A stretch of 64,000 nt of DNA from Psychrobacter sp. P2G3 (GTDB lineage: Bacteria; Pseudomonadota; Gammaproteobacteria; Pseudomonadales; Moraxellaceae). Of the stretch, positions 8,741 through 16,724 are shown piece after piece. Position 1 is the stretch's first letter, and every line of letters begins with the position of its first letter. The position numbers and the translations under genes are program-made. Under the pieces are notes generated by a model, which ran no database searches, was not told the DNA's origin, and was given only the letters and a program-made list of their open reading frames with translations. Location: NCBI RefSeq assembly GCF_001593285.1, contig NZ_CP012529.1, positions 310,001 to 374,000 of the forward strand. The letters are read 5' to 3'.

Positions 8741-9406
8741 CCGCTAATACTAGGGTATGTCCTCAATCTGCACGAGTGAACCTCTCATGGGCTAAAAATG
8801 GCTATATTTCCGTCACTCTTTGAAAATTTCTAGACAATATGTTCATATTCTCTGCAAAACTTCCTTTGATTGACAAAAATCTATCTCATTTTTATTACCA
8901 TTATCAAAATGAGGACACGCCCTAAAAGTCGTAATATTACATATTACAATACTAACAATCACCATGCCCAAGACCATTTAAAATTTACAGATAGTCTTTG
9001 CTGAAATTGTGACCAGATTCTGTCGTCCAAGCTTTATATAATACTAATTAGCCAAAAATACCAGCAGCCTGTAGAAACAATTGGCATCTACTAGAAAGAT
9101 AACTATATTCGTTTATATAAATAAAAAATAAAAAGTCCCAATTATATATAATTAAGAAAAGAACAACAGCTATGATTACATTTAGTTACAATATAGCGTC
9201 TTGCTACTCGTCAGTTTTCATGACAAATTAGAGGTATATCAATAATAAATATTAAGAGGTTTATCTATATTATTAATATGTGGTGACAAACGGATATGCC
9301 ACAGAATATATGAAGAATCAATTGGTGTTATTGATGAGGCAAGGTGGCAAAGGCAGGAGTGCCGACCCATCTGTTGACTATAAGTAATAAATATAAGGAT
9401 CAGCAT
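8741..9406. other. Long rpoN-hpf spacer
   Basis: 666 bp. The first quarter is the MITE-like element. The rest is very AT-rich and shows no convincing gene. Where rpoN and hpf are adjacent in other proteobacteria the spacer is usually short, so hpf probably has its own promoter here. Confidence 0.5.
8751..8924. mobile_element. 174-bp MITE-like element with terminal inverted repeats
   Basis: Starts with TAGGGTATGTCCTCA (8751-8765) and ends with TGAGGACACGCCCTA (8910-8924). The ends are inverted repeats matching at 13 of 15 positions. The 144-bp interior is AT-rich and has no open frame of note. The size, termini and lack of coding capacity fit a miniature inverted-repeat transposable element, or a solo remnant of an insertion sequence. 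No clear target-site duplication is seen. It begins 10 bp after the rpoN stop codon. Confidence 0.6.
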
Positions 9407-9787
9407 ATGAATATTTCTATCAGTGGTCACCATATCAGCGTAACCGATGCAATGAACACAGCTGTACGCGATAAGCTTGAGAAAGTAGAGCGTCACTTCG
9501 ATCAGATCCAAAGTATTCAAGTGATACTGTCACTAGATAATAGTGGAGCGAACGATGGTGGTAAAAAGAGCCATAAGGCTGAAGCCATCATACGTGTATC
9601 AGGGAAAGAGATGTTCGTCCAAGCTTGCGACGATGATATGTATAAAGCCATTAATGAGATGGCAGACAAGCTCGATAGACAAGTGCGTAAATATAAAACT
9701 CGTCAAGAAGCTAAGAAGACTCAAGGCGCTGGGCGTGATGGACGTTATGAAGACATACTAGGGGCTGAAGCTGCTCCAGCTATTTAG
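9407..9787 (+). CDS. hpf: Ribosome hibernation promoting factor (short HPF/RaiA family)
   Basis: Binds the decoding centre of idle ribosomes and promotes 100S dimers or silencing in stationary phase. The 126-aa product starts MNISISGHHISVTDAM and shows the family pattern: VTDAMNTAVRDKLEKVERHFDQI, a central beta-strand and KLDRQVRKYK. It lacks the long C-terminal dimerisation domain. A frame opens upstream at 9344, but ATG 9407 is preceded by AAGGAT and matches the family N-terminus. Its place downstream of rpoN is typical. A strong bidirectional terminator follows. Confidence 0.92.
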   Translation: MNISISGHHISVTDAMNTAVRDKLEKVERHFDQIQSIQVILSLDNSGANDGGKKSHKAEAIIRVSGKEMFVQACDDDMYKAINEMADKLDRQVRKYKTRQEAKKTQGAGRDGRYEDILGAEAAPAI

Positions 9788-9833
9788 AAAAACTGGTATT
9801 CAACAAAGAAAATATAAATAAAACGTTAATAAT

Positions 9834-9870
9834 AAAAAGACCTCAACATGTTATGTGTTGAGGTCTTTTT
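9834..9870. terminator. Bidirectional terminator between hpf and thiS
   Basis: 15-bp perfect stem AAAAAGACCTCAACA / TGTTGAGGTCTTTTT with a 7-base loop. The A-run and T-run at the two ends serve both convergent genes. Confidence 0.9.
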
Positions 9871-9895
9871 AGGTTTGAGATATTTGATATAAAAG

Positions 9896-10096
9896 TTAGC
9901 CACCACCGACTGCTTGTACTACTTCAATACTCATACCTTCAACAATACGTAACTGTCCAAGTTCACTTTTTGGGATTAGCTCACCATCGACTTCAACTGC
10001 ATAGCGACCAGTACTCAATCCCAGTTCATTAACGACTAACTGTACGGTCTGATGAGTAGTTTGTAAAGTTCTGCCATTAACATGAATAGTGCTCAT
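9896..10096 (-). CDS. thiS: Sulfur carrier protein ThiS
   Basis: Ubiquitin-like sulfur carrier for thiazole synthesis. After adenylation by ThiF its C-terminus becomes a thiocarboxylate used by ThiG. The 66-aa chain starts MSTIHVNGRTLQ and ends VVQAVGGG, the Gly-Gly tail the chemistry needs. The start at 10096 is supported by GAGGGAG eight bases upstream; a longer frame from 10132 has no such support. MoaD also ends in GG, but the short length, LxxGRYAVEVDGELIPKSE core and QAVGGG end favour ThiS. thiG lies about 28 kb away at 38554-39381. Confidence 0.88.
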   Translation of the reverse strand: MSTIHVNGRTLQTTHQTVQLVVNELGLSTGRYAVEVDGELIPKSELGQLRIVEGMSIEVVQAVGGG

Positions 10097-10241
10097 AATA
10101 TTTGCTCCCTCAAAAATGATGATTTGTATCAATAGCTATTCAGCTTATCGTTTTAAGACAATGCTTTAGAGCTAAGCTTCAAGGCAATGCTTCAAGCTCT
10201 TGTTTTAAAACAAGATAGCTCTATAGTTATCTGACCATTCG

Positions 10242-10607
10242 CTATTTGTCCATGCGAAATGCAGTCACTGCCAGCCATAACCAACCCGCTATCAATAATA
10301 CGCCACCAATAGGCGTAATAGCGCCAAACCAGCGCGGTGCCCCTAGAGTCATCGCAAACAAGCTACCAGCAAAAATAACAATACCAATTTGCAGTAACCA
10401 AGCGGTGGTTTGAGTCGCATAATTCAAGCGAATCAGGAGTCCAACGAGTAATAGACCTAGTGCATGAATAAATAGATACAACGTTGCCGTATGCCACCAT
10501 GCCAGCTCTTGAGCATTGACCATATTTTTGATGGCATGAGCTCCAAAAGCACCTAAGGCGACAGCGATAGCAAGGTTGATCGCTGCAATACCTATCCAAT
10601 TTAACAT
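10242..10607 (-). CDS. DUF423 family inner-membrane protein (YgdD-like)
   Basis: 121-aa membrane protein with about four hydrophobic helices. It begins WIGIAAINLAIAVALGAFGAHAIK and contains the family hallmark GAFGAH and, later, FAGSLFAMTLGAPRWFGAITPIGG. The DUF423 family is widespread but has no settled biochemical role. It lies 56 bp downstream of rpoH and upstream of thiS on the same strand, so it may be read with rpoH. No function is proposed. Confidence 0.88.
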   Translation of the reverse strand: MLNWIGIAAINLAIAVALGAFGAHAIKNMVNAQELAWWHTATLYLFIHALGLLLVGLLIRLNYATQTTAWLLQIGIVIFAGSLFAMTLGAPRWFGAITPIGGVLLIAGWLWLAVTAFRMDK

Positions 10608-10663
10608 TACACAACTCTTATTATAGATTATCTATCAATGTTGCTAATGGCACGTCCGGCTAT

Positions 10664-11692
10664 TTACTGAACATCATCAGGCAAAATGACACTCTCAATA
10701 GTCATTGCATCGCGGATTTTGTCCATTGCATTTTTTTCGATCTGGCGCACCCGTTCTGCTGAGATAGAGTAGACAGCTGCTAATTCGTGCAAGGTAGACT
10801 TCTGTTCTGTCAGCCAGCGCTGCTCGACGATATCACGTGAGCGATCATCCAAGGTATCCATTGCCGCAATCAGTGCTGATGAGTTATTCTCTTCCCAATC
10901 AGATTCTTCTACCATCTCGGCAGGATCGATACCATCTTCTAAGAACAACTGCGGAGCATAGCGTCCATCATCATCGTCACTCGATTGAGTCTCAAACGAT
11001 GCGTCGTATGAAGTCAGTCGCGACTCCATCTCCAAAACCTGCTTACGCGTGACATTCAGATCATTGGCGATAGCATCTGCTTCTTCTAACGTCAGCTGGT
11101 TATTGGTCTTTTTTAGGCTACGCAAATTAAAGAACAATTTACGATGGGCTTTGGTCGTCGCAACTTTGACAATACGCCAGTTACGAATCACAAATTCATG
11201 AATCTCAGCTTTGATCCAATGGACGGCAAAGGATACCAGACGTACGCCTTTATTTGGATCGAAGCGCTTAACTGCTTTCATCAACCCCAAGTTACCTTCT
11301 TGAATCAAGTCGGCCTGTGGTAACCCATAACCCGAATAGCTACGGGCAATATGAATGACAAAACGTAGGTGCGACATAACGAGCAAGCGTGCAGCCTCAA
11401 CATCACCTTCATCATAATAGCGATGGGCAAGCTCTTGCTCTTGAGTAGGCGTCAAAATTGGAATTTGATGTACAGTATTAATATACGCACCCAAATTCAC
11501 TCCAGGTGCAGACAGATGAGTGGGCATCGCGGGTACTAAATCACGTGTGCTGGTATCTTCTAAGGCACTAGCATCGTAAGGAGGGCGCTGTGCGGCAGCA
11601 TTAAGTGCTGCTTCACGTGCGGCATTTTTTTCAGTACCAGCACTGTTTTGCGTCTTTTTCGTTGTCGACGATTCAGTAGAAGGAGTAGCCAT
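10664..11692 (-). CDS. rpoH: RNA polymerase heat-shock sigma factor sigma-32
   Basis: Directs transcription of chaperone and protease genes on heat or misfolding stress. Sigma-70 family regions are in order: 1.2 (PILTPTQEQELAHRY), 2.1-2.4 (HLRFVIHIARSYSGYGLPQADLIQEGNLGLMK cut short here; RFDPNKGVRLVSFAVHWIKAEI), the RpoH box HRKLFFNLRSLKK, and 4.2 with the HTH (YSISAERVRQIEKNAM). At 342 aa it is longer than E. coli RpoH (284) because of a low-complexity N-terminal tail of about 55 residues. ATG 11692 is preceded by AAGGTCAAG; a frame from 11722 lacks an RBS. A TusA-like gene lies 94 bp upstream. Confidence 0.95.
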   Translation of the reverse strand: MATPSTESSTTKKTQNSAGTEKNAAREAALNAAAQRPPYDASALEDTSTRDLVPAMPTHLSAPGVNLGAYINTVHQIPILTPTQEQELAHRYYDEGDVEAARLLVMSHLRFVIHIARSYSGYGLPQADLIQEGNLGLMKAVKRFDPNKGVRLVSFAVHWIKAEIHEFVIRNWRIVKVATTKAHRKLFFNLRSLKKTNNQLTLEEADAIANDLNVTRKQVLEMESRLTSYDASFETQSSDDDDGRYAPQLFLEDGIDPAEMVEESDWEENNSSALIAAMDTLDDRSRDIVEQRWLTEQKSTLHELAAVYSISAERVRQIEKNAMDKIRDAMTIESVILPDDVQ

Positions 11693-11786
11693 ATTCTTGA
11701 CCTTGATTAAATAGGTAAGCAAATATTAAATGAGCAAATATTCAGATAAAAATCTTTATTGTCTTAATTGTAAAGGATAGCGACGC

Positions 11787-12245
11787 TTAGTTGCTATCGG
11801 TTTTGGTAATGATGAAGTGAAATATTGTATCGGACGGCTCTGATAAGGTGTTGTCAGCAGTTTGCGGCTTGGTCATCTGGTTAATTGTCAACAGTAACTG
11901 ATTATCGCCATCCATTTGGTGAGTTTGCTGACAGAAAGCAGTAATATCTGCTTGAGAGTTAGGATCAGTTGCCACAACATACAATGACTCACCACTCGCC
12001 ACATTACGCAGTGCTACTTTAGTTTTTAGTAGCGGCATTGGACAAGCAAGACCGCGTCCATCTACCATGTTTTTTATCCTAACAATCGGTTGAACATCGT
12101 CTATAACATCTGTCATCTGAATGTCACTAATACAGTCCGTCGGTAATAAACGTAGTAAGGACGCAATCGTATGCTGCTCAGTATTAGATAAGGTTTGCTG
12201 TAAATATACATGATAAGGTGTATACAAATGGCTTTCAGCGGACAT
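11787..12245 (-). CDS. TusA/SirA-family sulfurtransferase-like protein with N-terminal extension
   Basis: The C-terminal part (about residues 57-130) is a TusA-like domain: VDGRGLACPMPLLKTKVAL with the CPxP motif whose Cys carries persulfide sulfur, then VVATDPNSQADITAFCQQTHQ. TusA passes sulfur for tRNA 2-thiouridine and other cofactors. The family also includes YedF-type paralogues of unknown role. About 55 residues of unrecognised N-terminal sequence precede it, so this is not the minimal 81-aa TusA. ATG 12245 has AAGGG upstream. It lies upstream of rpoH on the same strand. Confidence 0.8.
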   Translation of the reverse strand: MSAESHLYTPYHVYLQQTLSNTEQHTIASLLRLLPTDCISDIQMTDVIDDVQPIVRIKNMVDGRGLACPMPLLKTKVALRNVASGESLYVVATDPNSQADITAFCQQTHQMDGDNQLLLTINQMTKPQTADNTLSEPSDTIFHFIITKTDSN

Positions 12246-12549
12246 AGACGAAACCCTTAAACTCTTAGTTATTGATAGTTAGGTTTTAAGACTTAACGTA
12301 TAAAGATGACGTGAGATCATGGATATATTATAACAAATAGCTGCTTAGCAAATGCAGTTGAATATAGTCATCGTTATGATTGGCCTACTAGAATTACCAT
12401 GATGGATTCATTAGAGTGACATAATCATGTTGCACAATGGTGACGCTCGCCTAGATATTGGTAGCCAATACCACGCTAGAATTGACGTTATGCAGACAAC
12501 CTCGTATAGTCAAAAAACAATGATATGGCCGATAGCATAGGATGCGCAT
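12246..12549. other. Divergent spacer between TusA-like gene and bepA
   Basis: 304 bp holding the promoters of both divergent genes. No element was identified with confidence and no open frame is convincing. Confidence 0.4.
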
Positions 12550-14235
12550 TTGAACTATTTACATAGCTCTTTGATCACTGACTTCCCAACAACCAACTAT
12601 GCAAATAACAAACAGCATACTAGGGTTTGGCCTCAATCACATCAGCGTTCAACGTTTCGATATGTAGGTCTGTTTGTACTGTTGGCAATTGCCAGTAACC
12701 CTAGCTATGCTGCGCCTACTGCTATGCAACAATCGGCAACACCATCGGCATTGGTGACTAAACCGGTCTATGGCTCATGGCAGACTTCAAAATCTGATGA
12801 ACTAGAGCTGCCAAATTTGCAGGGTCAGGGGTTAAGCTTTGCAGATCAATATCAAAATAAAATAATAGGTGAGTGGTCACTTCAAAATATCAATGGCCGC
12901 GTCAAGATGGAGCATGATCCTTGGATTCAAGAAACCGTCAAAAACATGACATGGCGGCTCAATGCACAAGCGCGGCAGCAAGCACCATTAGCCTTAGTCA
13001 TTATTGATAATCCTAGCATCAACGCCTTTGCTGCACCCGGCGGAGTCATTGGCTTGAACACAGGTACTATCTTGGCGGCAAGTAGTATGGATGAGCTAGC
13101 AAGCGTAGTGGCTCATGAGGTCGCCCATGTTAGCCAAAGGCATTATGAAAATGGTGCAGATGAGAAGAGAAAAGCCATGCTGATGCAGATAGGTGGCATG
13201 TTAGCAGCCATTGCTGCTTCAACTGCTGATGGTGATGCGGCGGCCGCTGTAATGATGGGTAGTCAGACCGCTGCTATGAATAGCAGCATGGCTTTTAGTC
13301 GTAATAATGAACGCGAAGCTGATCGGGTAGGGATGCAAATTATGACCCAAGCTGGCTATGACCCACGAGCGATGCCAAGGTTCTTCGGTACGATGAATCA
13401 GCAAAGCCAGCTCAATCAAGTTGCCAATCGCTTCTTACCAAGCTTTGTACGCTCACATCCACTTAGTAACGAACGTCTAAGTGAGTCGCAAAGTCGTGCT
13501 CAACGTTATCCCTCGTTATCATTGACCCAGCAGCAGCGCCATCAAGCACTATTTGATCTCCTTTACTGGCGAGTAAAAACCACTGGTAAGCATGCCTCTG
13601 AGACAGAGTTAACCACGGCTGCTAAGAACAGCGTGGGAGCAAAATTGGCTTTAATGCATTGGTACGGCGAACATCAGCGTTTTGATGAGGCTAATGACAT
13701 AATGGCGCAGCTTACGGCATTACCCGCAGACCAGCGGCAAACGTTGGAGCCCTTATTGTCTATTACTCATAGCCAAGTGCTCACTGAGCAGAATAAATGG
13801 GCGCAAGCAGCTGAAGTACTGGCAGCTCAGCAACGTCTCTATCCTGAGCGCCGCGATTTGCGTCTATATTTAGCAGAAGCGCTAACCAATAGTAATCAGC
13901 CGACCCAAGCACAAGCGCTACTCAAATCTCTTACCCAGCAGCAACCAAGTGATCGCTATGCATGGCAAAGTTTACAACTGGCCAATGAAAAGCTAGCCAA
14001 AACCACTGCATCACCGCAGGTTGCACGTATAGCCACGATTAATGCGCTGCGTTATCGCAGTCATGACCAGCTGTGGAATGGGCGTTACGACTCAGCGCTC
14101 ACCTCATTAACGCAGGCGAAACAGCTAACCAAGCAGCTGCAAGCTAGTGCACAAAGCAGTAGTACTCGTCCATTACTAGCAAGTATCGAGCAGGAAATTA
14201 AAAACGTAAAAACCGCCAAAGAATATAAGCCTTAG
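12550..14235 (+). CDS. bepA: Periplasmic M48 metalloprotease with TPR tail (BepA/YfgC-like)
   Basis: Periplasmic zinc protease and chaperone that helps or clears LptD and BAM substrates. Signal peptide: hydrophobic FRYVGLFVLLAIASNPSYAA at about residues 36-55. M48 catalytic motif HEVAHVSQRH at about 189-198, and third ligand in NNEREADRVG at about 254. The C-terminal 230 residues are helical repeats rich in Gln and Leu (TPR-like: WAQAAEVLAAQQRLYPERRDL). The 561-aa length is longer than E. coli BepA (487). The only start that includes the signal peptide is TTG 12550, with AGGA seven bases upstream; no in-frame ATG occurs before the mature part. Confidence 0.9.
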   Translation: MNYLHSSLITDFPTTNYANNKQHTRVWPQSHQRSTFRYVGLFVLLAIASNPSYAAPTAMQQSATPSALVTKPVYGSWQTSKSDELELPNLQGQGLSFADQYQNKIIGEWSLQNINGRVKMEHDPWIQETVKNMTWRLNAQARQQAPLALVIIDNPSINAFAAPGGVIGLNTGTILAASSMDELASVVAHEVAHVSQRHYENGADEKRKAMLMQIGGMLAAIAASTADGDAAAAVMMGSQTAAMNSSMAFSRNNEREADRVGMQIMTQAGYDPRAMPRFFGTMNQQSQLNQVANRFLPSFVRSHPLSNERLSESQSRAQRYPSLSLTQQQRHQALFDLLYWRVKTTGKHASETELTTAAKNSVGAKLALMHWYGEHQRFDEANDIMAQLTALPADQRQTLEPLLSITHSQVLTEQNKWAQAAEVLAAQQRLYPERRDLRLYLAEALTNSNQPTQAQALLKSLTQQQPSDRYAWQSLQLANEKLAKTTASPQVARIATINALRYRSHDQLWNGRYDSALTSLTQAKQLTKQLQASAQSSSTRPLLASIEQEIKNVKTAKEYKP

Positions 14236-14292
14236 GCGGTATGTTTATACGTTTTGAGCGCTGCATTTTTTGATATGAAATCTACTACGATG

Positions 14293-14348
14293 CTTTAGTT
14301 GCGATCCTCTAGTTACGATGCTCTAATTGCAATATTTTAACTGGCAAT
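14293..14348. repeat. Degenerate 14-bp tandem repeat, four units
   Basis: CTTTAGTTGCGATC, CTCTAGTTACGATG, CTCTAATTGCAATA, TTTTAACTGGCAAT follow each other without gaps. They fill the convergent spacer between bepA and yqeY, and the last unit touches the yqeY stop codon. Confidence 0.65.
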
Positions 14349-14797
14349 TAACCTTGTAGCGCATCTTTTACTAGCTTTGAGATGAGTGCAGGATCAGCAC
14401 GGCCAGCAGTTTTATTCTTAAGTACGCCCATTACACTACCCATATCGCGCATAGATGTTGCGCCTTGTGCCGCGATTTCTGCATTCACTAAGGCAGCAAG
14501 TTCGGCATCATCCATCTGCTTAGGCATGAACTCATTAATAATATCAATCTCGAACTGCTCTTTGGTGGCTAAGTCATCACGGTTATTTTCAGTAAAGATA
14601 GTCAATGACTCTTGGCGCTGTTTTAATTGCTTTTGTAATACTTCTAGAACGCCTGCATCATCAAGCTCAGTCTGACGATCAATCTCGATTTGCTTGATAA
14701 CTGCTTGTACGTTACGTAAGACTTTAACGCGCTCAATCTCACGCGCTTTCATTGATGTTTTAATATCGTCTGATAAAGTCTGTTTAAGTTGGCTCAT
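14348..14797 (-). CDS. GatB/YqeY domain protein
   Basis: 149-aa YqeY-family protein related to the tail domain of the GatB subunit of tRNA-dependent amidotransferase. It has LKQTLSDDIKTSMKAREIERVKVLR at the N-terminus, the EFMPKQM segment, and the C-terminal MRDMGSVMGVLKNKTAGRADPALISKLVK typical of YqeY. A role in tRNA or translation is assumed from the fold but not established. It follows rpsU on the same strand after a hairpin, a pairing common in gamma-proteobacteria. RBS AAGGA lies nine bases before ATG 14797. Confidence 0.9.
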   Translation of the reverse strand: MSQLKQTLSDDIKTSMKAREIERVKVLRNVQAVIKQIEIDRQTELDDAGVLEVLQKQLKQRQESLTIFTENNRDDLATKEQFEIDIINEFMPKQMDDAELAALVNAEIAAQGATSMRDMGSVMGVLKNKTAGRADPALISKLVKDALQG

Positions 14798-14885
14798 TGT
14801 TATTATTCCTTGTTCGTTAAATTTTAGGCTGATGAGATTTTTACTTCAAGTCTGTATCGTTAGCAGCAATAACAAAAATTGTAGC

Positions 14886-14925
14886 ATAAAAAACGCCACT
14901 GATATCAATGGATAACAGTGGCGTT
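14886..14925 (-). terminator. Terminator downstream of rpsU
   Basis: 10-bp perfect stem AACGCCACTG / CAGTGGCGTT with a 14-base loop. Reading the minus strand it is followed by a run of T. It lies between rpsU and yqeY, so yqeY is probably reached by read-through or its own promoter. Confidence 0.75.
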
Positions 14926-14961
14926 AGTGTAGCGCTGGTACTTAACTAATCGTATTATTGA

Positions 14962-15177
14962 TTAGTACATACGAGTGGTACGAATAGTTTCGCGTTGTAA
15001 CTTTTTCTTATAACGCTTTACAGCAGCAGCTTTTTTGCGCTTGCGTACTTGCGTTGGTTTTTCATAAAACTCACGCTTACGTACGTCTGACAATACACCA
15101 GCTTTTTCACAAGCGCGCTTGAAACGACGGATAGCGATATCAACTGGTTCGTTTTCTTTAACCTTAACTGCAGGCAT
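14962..15177 (-). CDS. rpsU: 30S ribosomal protein S21
   Basis: 71-aa basic ribosomal protein, complete and of standard length. It starts [20 protein letters not shown] and ends [11 protein letters not shown], and is typical throughout. S21 sits on the 30S platform near the anti-Shine-Dalgarno region. RBS AAGGAG lies six bases before the ATG. A good sigma-70-type promoter is visible upstream at 15309-15337, and a terminator follows. The rpsU-dnaG-rpoD macromolecular synthesis operon of enterics is not present here. Confidence 0.98.
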
Positions 15178-15571
15178 GAAGACTCCTTGATTAGGATGAG
15201 ATATAAAGGCATTAGTTTGGCTGTATATTAGTATTTAGCCGTAATATCTCAAGATTACAGGCATCAGCTCAAACTAGGATAATCTTGCGCATTAACACAA
15301 GGGCAGGTATTTTAATAAAAAATGGCTGTAAAGTCAATGCTTTTAGTGCATCTGCGTATGTCTATTATTAGGCGAGATAAGCCATGAATGCAGCTTCTAT
15401 ACGTGTTTTACATCCTCATAAATGTGTTTAGAGCTGAATAAACATATAGAAAGTAAATGAATAAAAACCCCTACTGTCTATAACGGTTTGGTTTGAGTTT
15501 ATGCTATGATAATTTCCATATAGTAGTAAGCATATTCAAGTCGATGTGTCCATTTTATTAAGGGTGTTGGA
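15178..15571. other. Divergent spacer between rpsU and lipoprotein gene
   Basis: 394 bp. The rpsU promoter lies inside. The rpsU leader would be about 125 nt, long enough for a regulatory fold, but none was identified. No gene is seen. Confidence 0.4.
15309..15337 (-). promoter_or_regulatory. Likely rpsU promoter
   Basis: On the minus strand TTGACT (15337-15332), a 17-bp spacer, then TAAAAT (15314-15309). This is close to the sigma-70 consensus and about 130 bp before the rpsU start codon. Confidence 0.6.
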
Positions 15572-15979
15572 ATGAAGAAAACAGTACTAAATACAGCTTT
15601 AAGCACAGCATTTATTGTCACTCTTGGGTTTGGCATTACTGCCTGTAGTAGTGATAAAGAAGGTGAGTCACATGAAGTGATGGCAGTAGATCGCGTTGAT
15701 GAAGCCGCTGAGCTTGCTCGCAAAAATGCTCCTGAAGCTGAAGATATGGAATTTCCAGAAACAGCTCCAATGCCAGTGGCTGAAGCCGATGGTACAGTAG
15801 TAGATGGTGCGGAAACAGAAGGCGCTGCAACTGCTGAAGCAGCAACGACTGATACTGCTATGGCAGAGACTACGGCTACTGACAGTGCTAATACAGATGC
15901 GGCAGTCGCTGATAGTGCAGGTATGCCAGCTGCTGATACGACTGCAACCACTACCCCAGCCGAACCAGCTACGAATTAA
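15572..15979 (+). CDS. Small Ala/Thr/Glu-rich lipoprotein of unknown function
   Basis: 135 aa. Signal peptide with lipobox ITAC and Cys25, then a short charged segment (VMAVDRVDEAAELARKNAPE) and a low-complexity tail made mostly of Ala, Thr, Asp and Glu. RBS GGTGTTGGA precedes ATG 15572. The tail resembles a flexible tether rather than a folded domain. The next gene, 84 bp downstream, is a cytochrome lipoprotein with a similar acidic tether, so the two may be related in layout. No function can be assigned. The long antisense frame over it is a composition artefact. Confidence 0.75.
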   Translation: MKKTVLNTALSTAFIVTLGFGITACSSDKEGESHEVMAVDRVDEAAELARKNAPEAEDMEFPETAPMPVAEADGTVVDGAETEGAATAEAATTDTAMAETTATDSANTDAAVADSAGMPAADTTATTTPAEPATN

Positions 15980-16063
15980 TAGCGGTTAAGTTTCCCATCA
16001 GTCTGAAGTTTATGCGCTGTAATTGGCAGCCACTAATATGAAATATCGAGTAGAGGTGTGATC

Positions 16064-16570
16064 ATGATTAATAAAAAACAGCGTATGAATAAATTAGCCT
16101 TATCTGCAATCAGTTTGAGTGCGTTACTGACACTTAGCGCTTGTAGCGGTGATAATACGCCTACCGAAGAGCCTGCTGCTGTCAATGAACCTGCCGATAC
16201 AACCGTAGTGGTAGATGAAGCGCCTATAGTAGAGCCTGAAGTGATTACGCCTGAACCTGTTGTAGAGCCTACCGATACAGTAGTTGAAGAAGTCGCACAA
16301 GAGGTTGCTGCAGAGCCTGAGGTGTTGGCTGCTGATGCAGGTGCTAAGTTATATGAGACCAATTGCAAAGTCTGTCATGACAGTGGCTTACTTGATGCGC
16401 CCAAATATGGCGATAAGGCTGCATGGGCACCGCGTCTTACTAAAGGCACAGAGACGCTACACATGCACTCAGCTAAAGGCTTTAATAAAATGCCAGCTCA
16501 AGCCACTGATAAGGTAAGTGAAGCTCAAGTCTATGCAGCGGTTGATTATATGATTGCAGCAGTAAGCTGA
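16064..16570 (+). CDS. Lipid-anchored monohaem c-type cytochrome (c5-like)
   Basis: 168 aa. Signal peptide with lipobox LSAC and Cys27, an acidic Pro/Glu/Val-rich tether (about residues 30-88), then a class I cytochrome c domain: haem motif CKVCH at about 101-105 and likely axial Met in FNKMPAQ. The domain pattern GAKLYETNCKVCH...MPA...VYAAVDYMI resembles cytochrome c5. The protein is expected to be membrane-anchored in the periplasm as an electron carrier; its partner is unknown. GAGG seven bases before ATG 16064 supports that start over the in-frame GTG at 16058. Confidence 0.85.
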   Translation: MINKKQRMNKLALSAISLSALLTLSACSGDNTPTEEPAAVNEPADTTVVVDEAPIVEPEVITPEPVVEPTDTVVEEVAQEVAAEPEVLAADAGAKLYETNCKVCHDSGLLDAPKYGDKAAWAPRLTKGTETLHMHSAKGFNKMPAQATDKVSEAQVYAAVDYMIAAVS

Positions 16571-16614
16571 TATTGGCTATTAGAATATATTCGCTATTGA
16601 AATTTGCTAAACTG

Positions 16615-16646
16615 ACCGTCATTGTGACTGACAATGACGGTTTTTT
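16615..16646 (+). terminator. Terminator after the cytochrome gene
   Basis: 11-bp perfect stem ACCGTCATTGT / ACAATGACGGT with a 5-base loop followed by a run of T. It isolates tsaD from the cytochrome. Confidence 0.88.
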
Positions 16647-16724
16647 ATGCATATTTTTTTAGATGCTAAATAATGAAAAGCATCGCAAAAAACGATATGA
16701 AGACAAAAGTATAAAGGCAAAAGT

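Noticed and set aside
15499..15951. 150-codon open frame on the minus strand (Ala/Ser/Val-rich)
   Set aside because: It is the antisense of the low-complexity lipoprotein tail at 15572-15979; GCN repeats keep the opposite frame open. No RBS or family.
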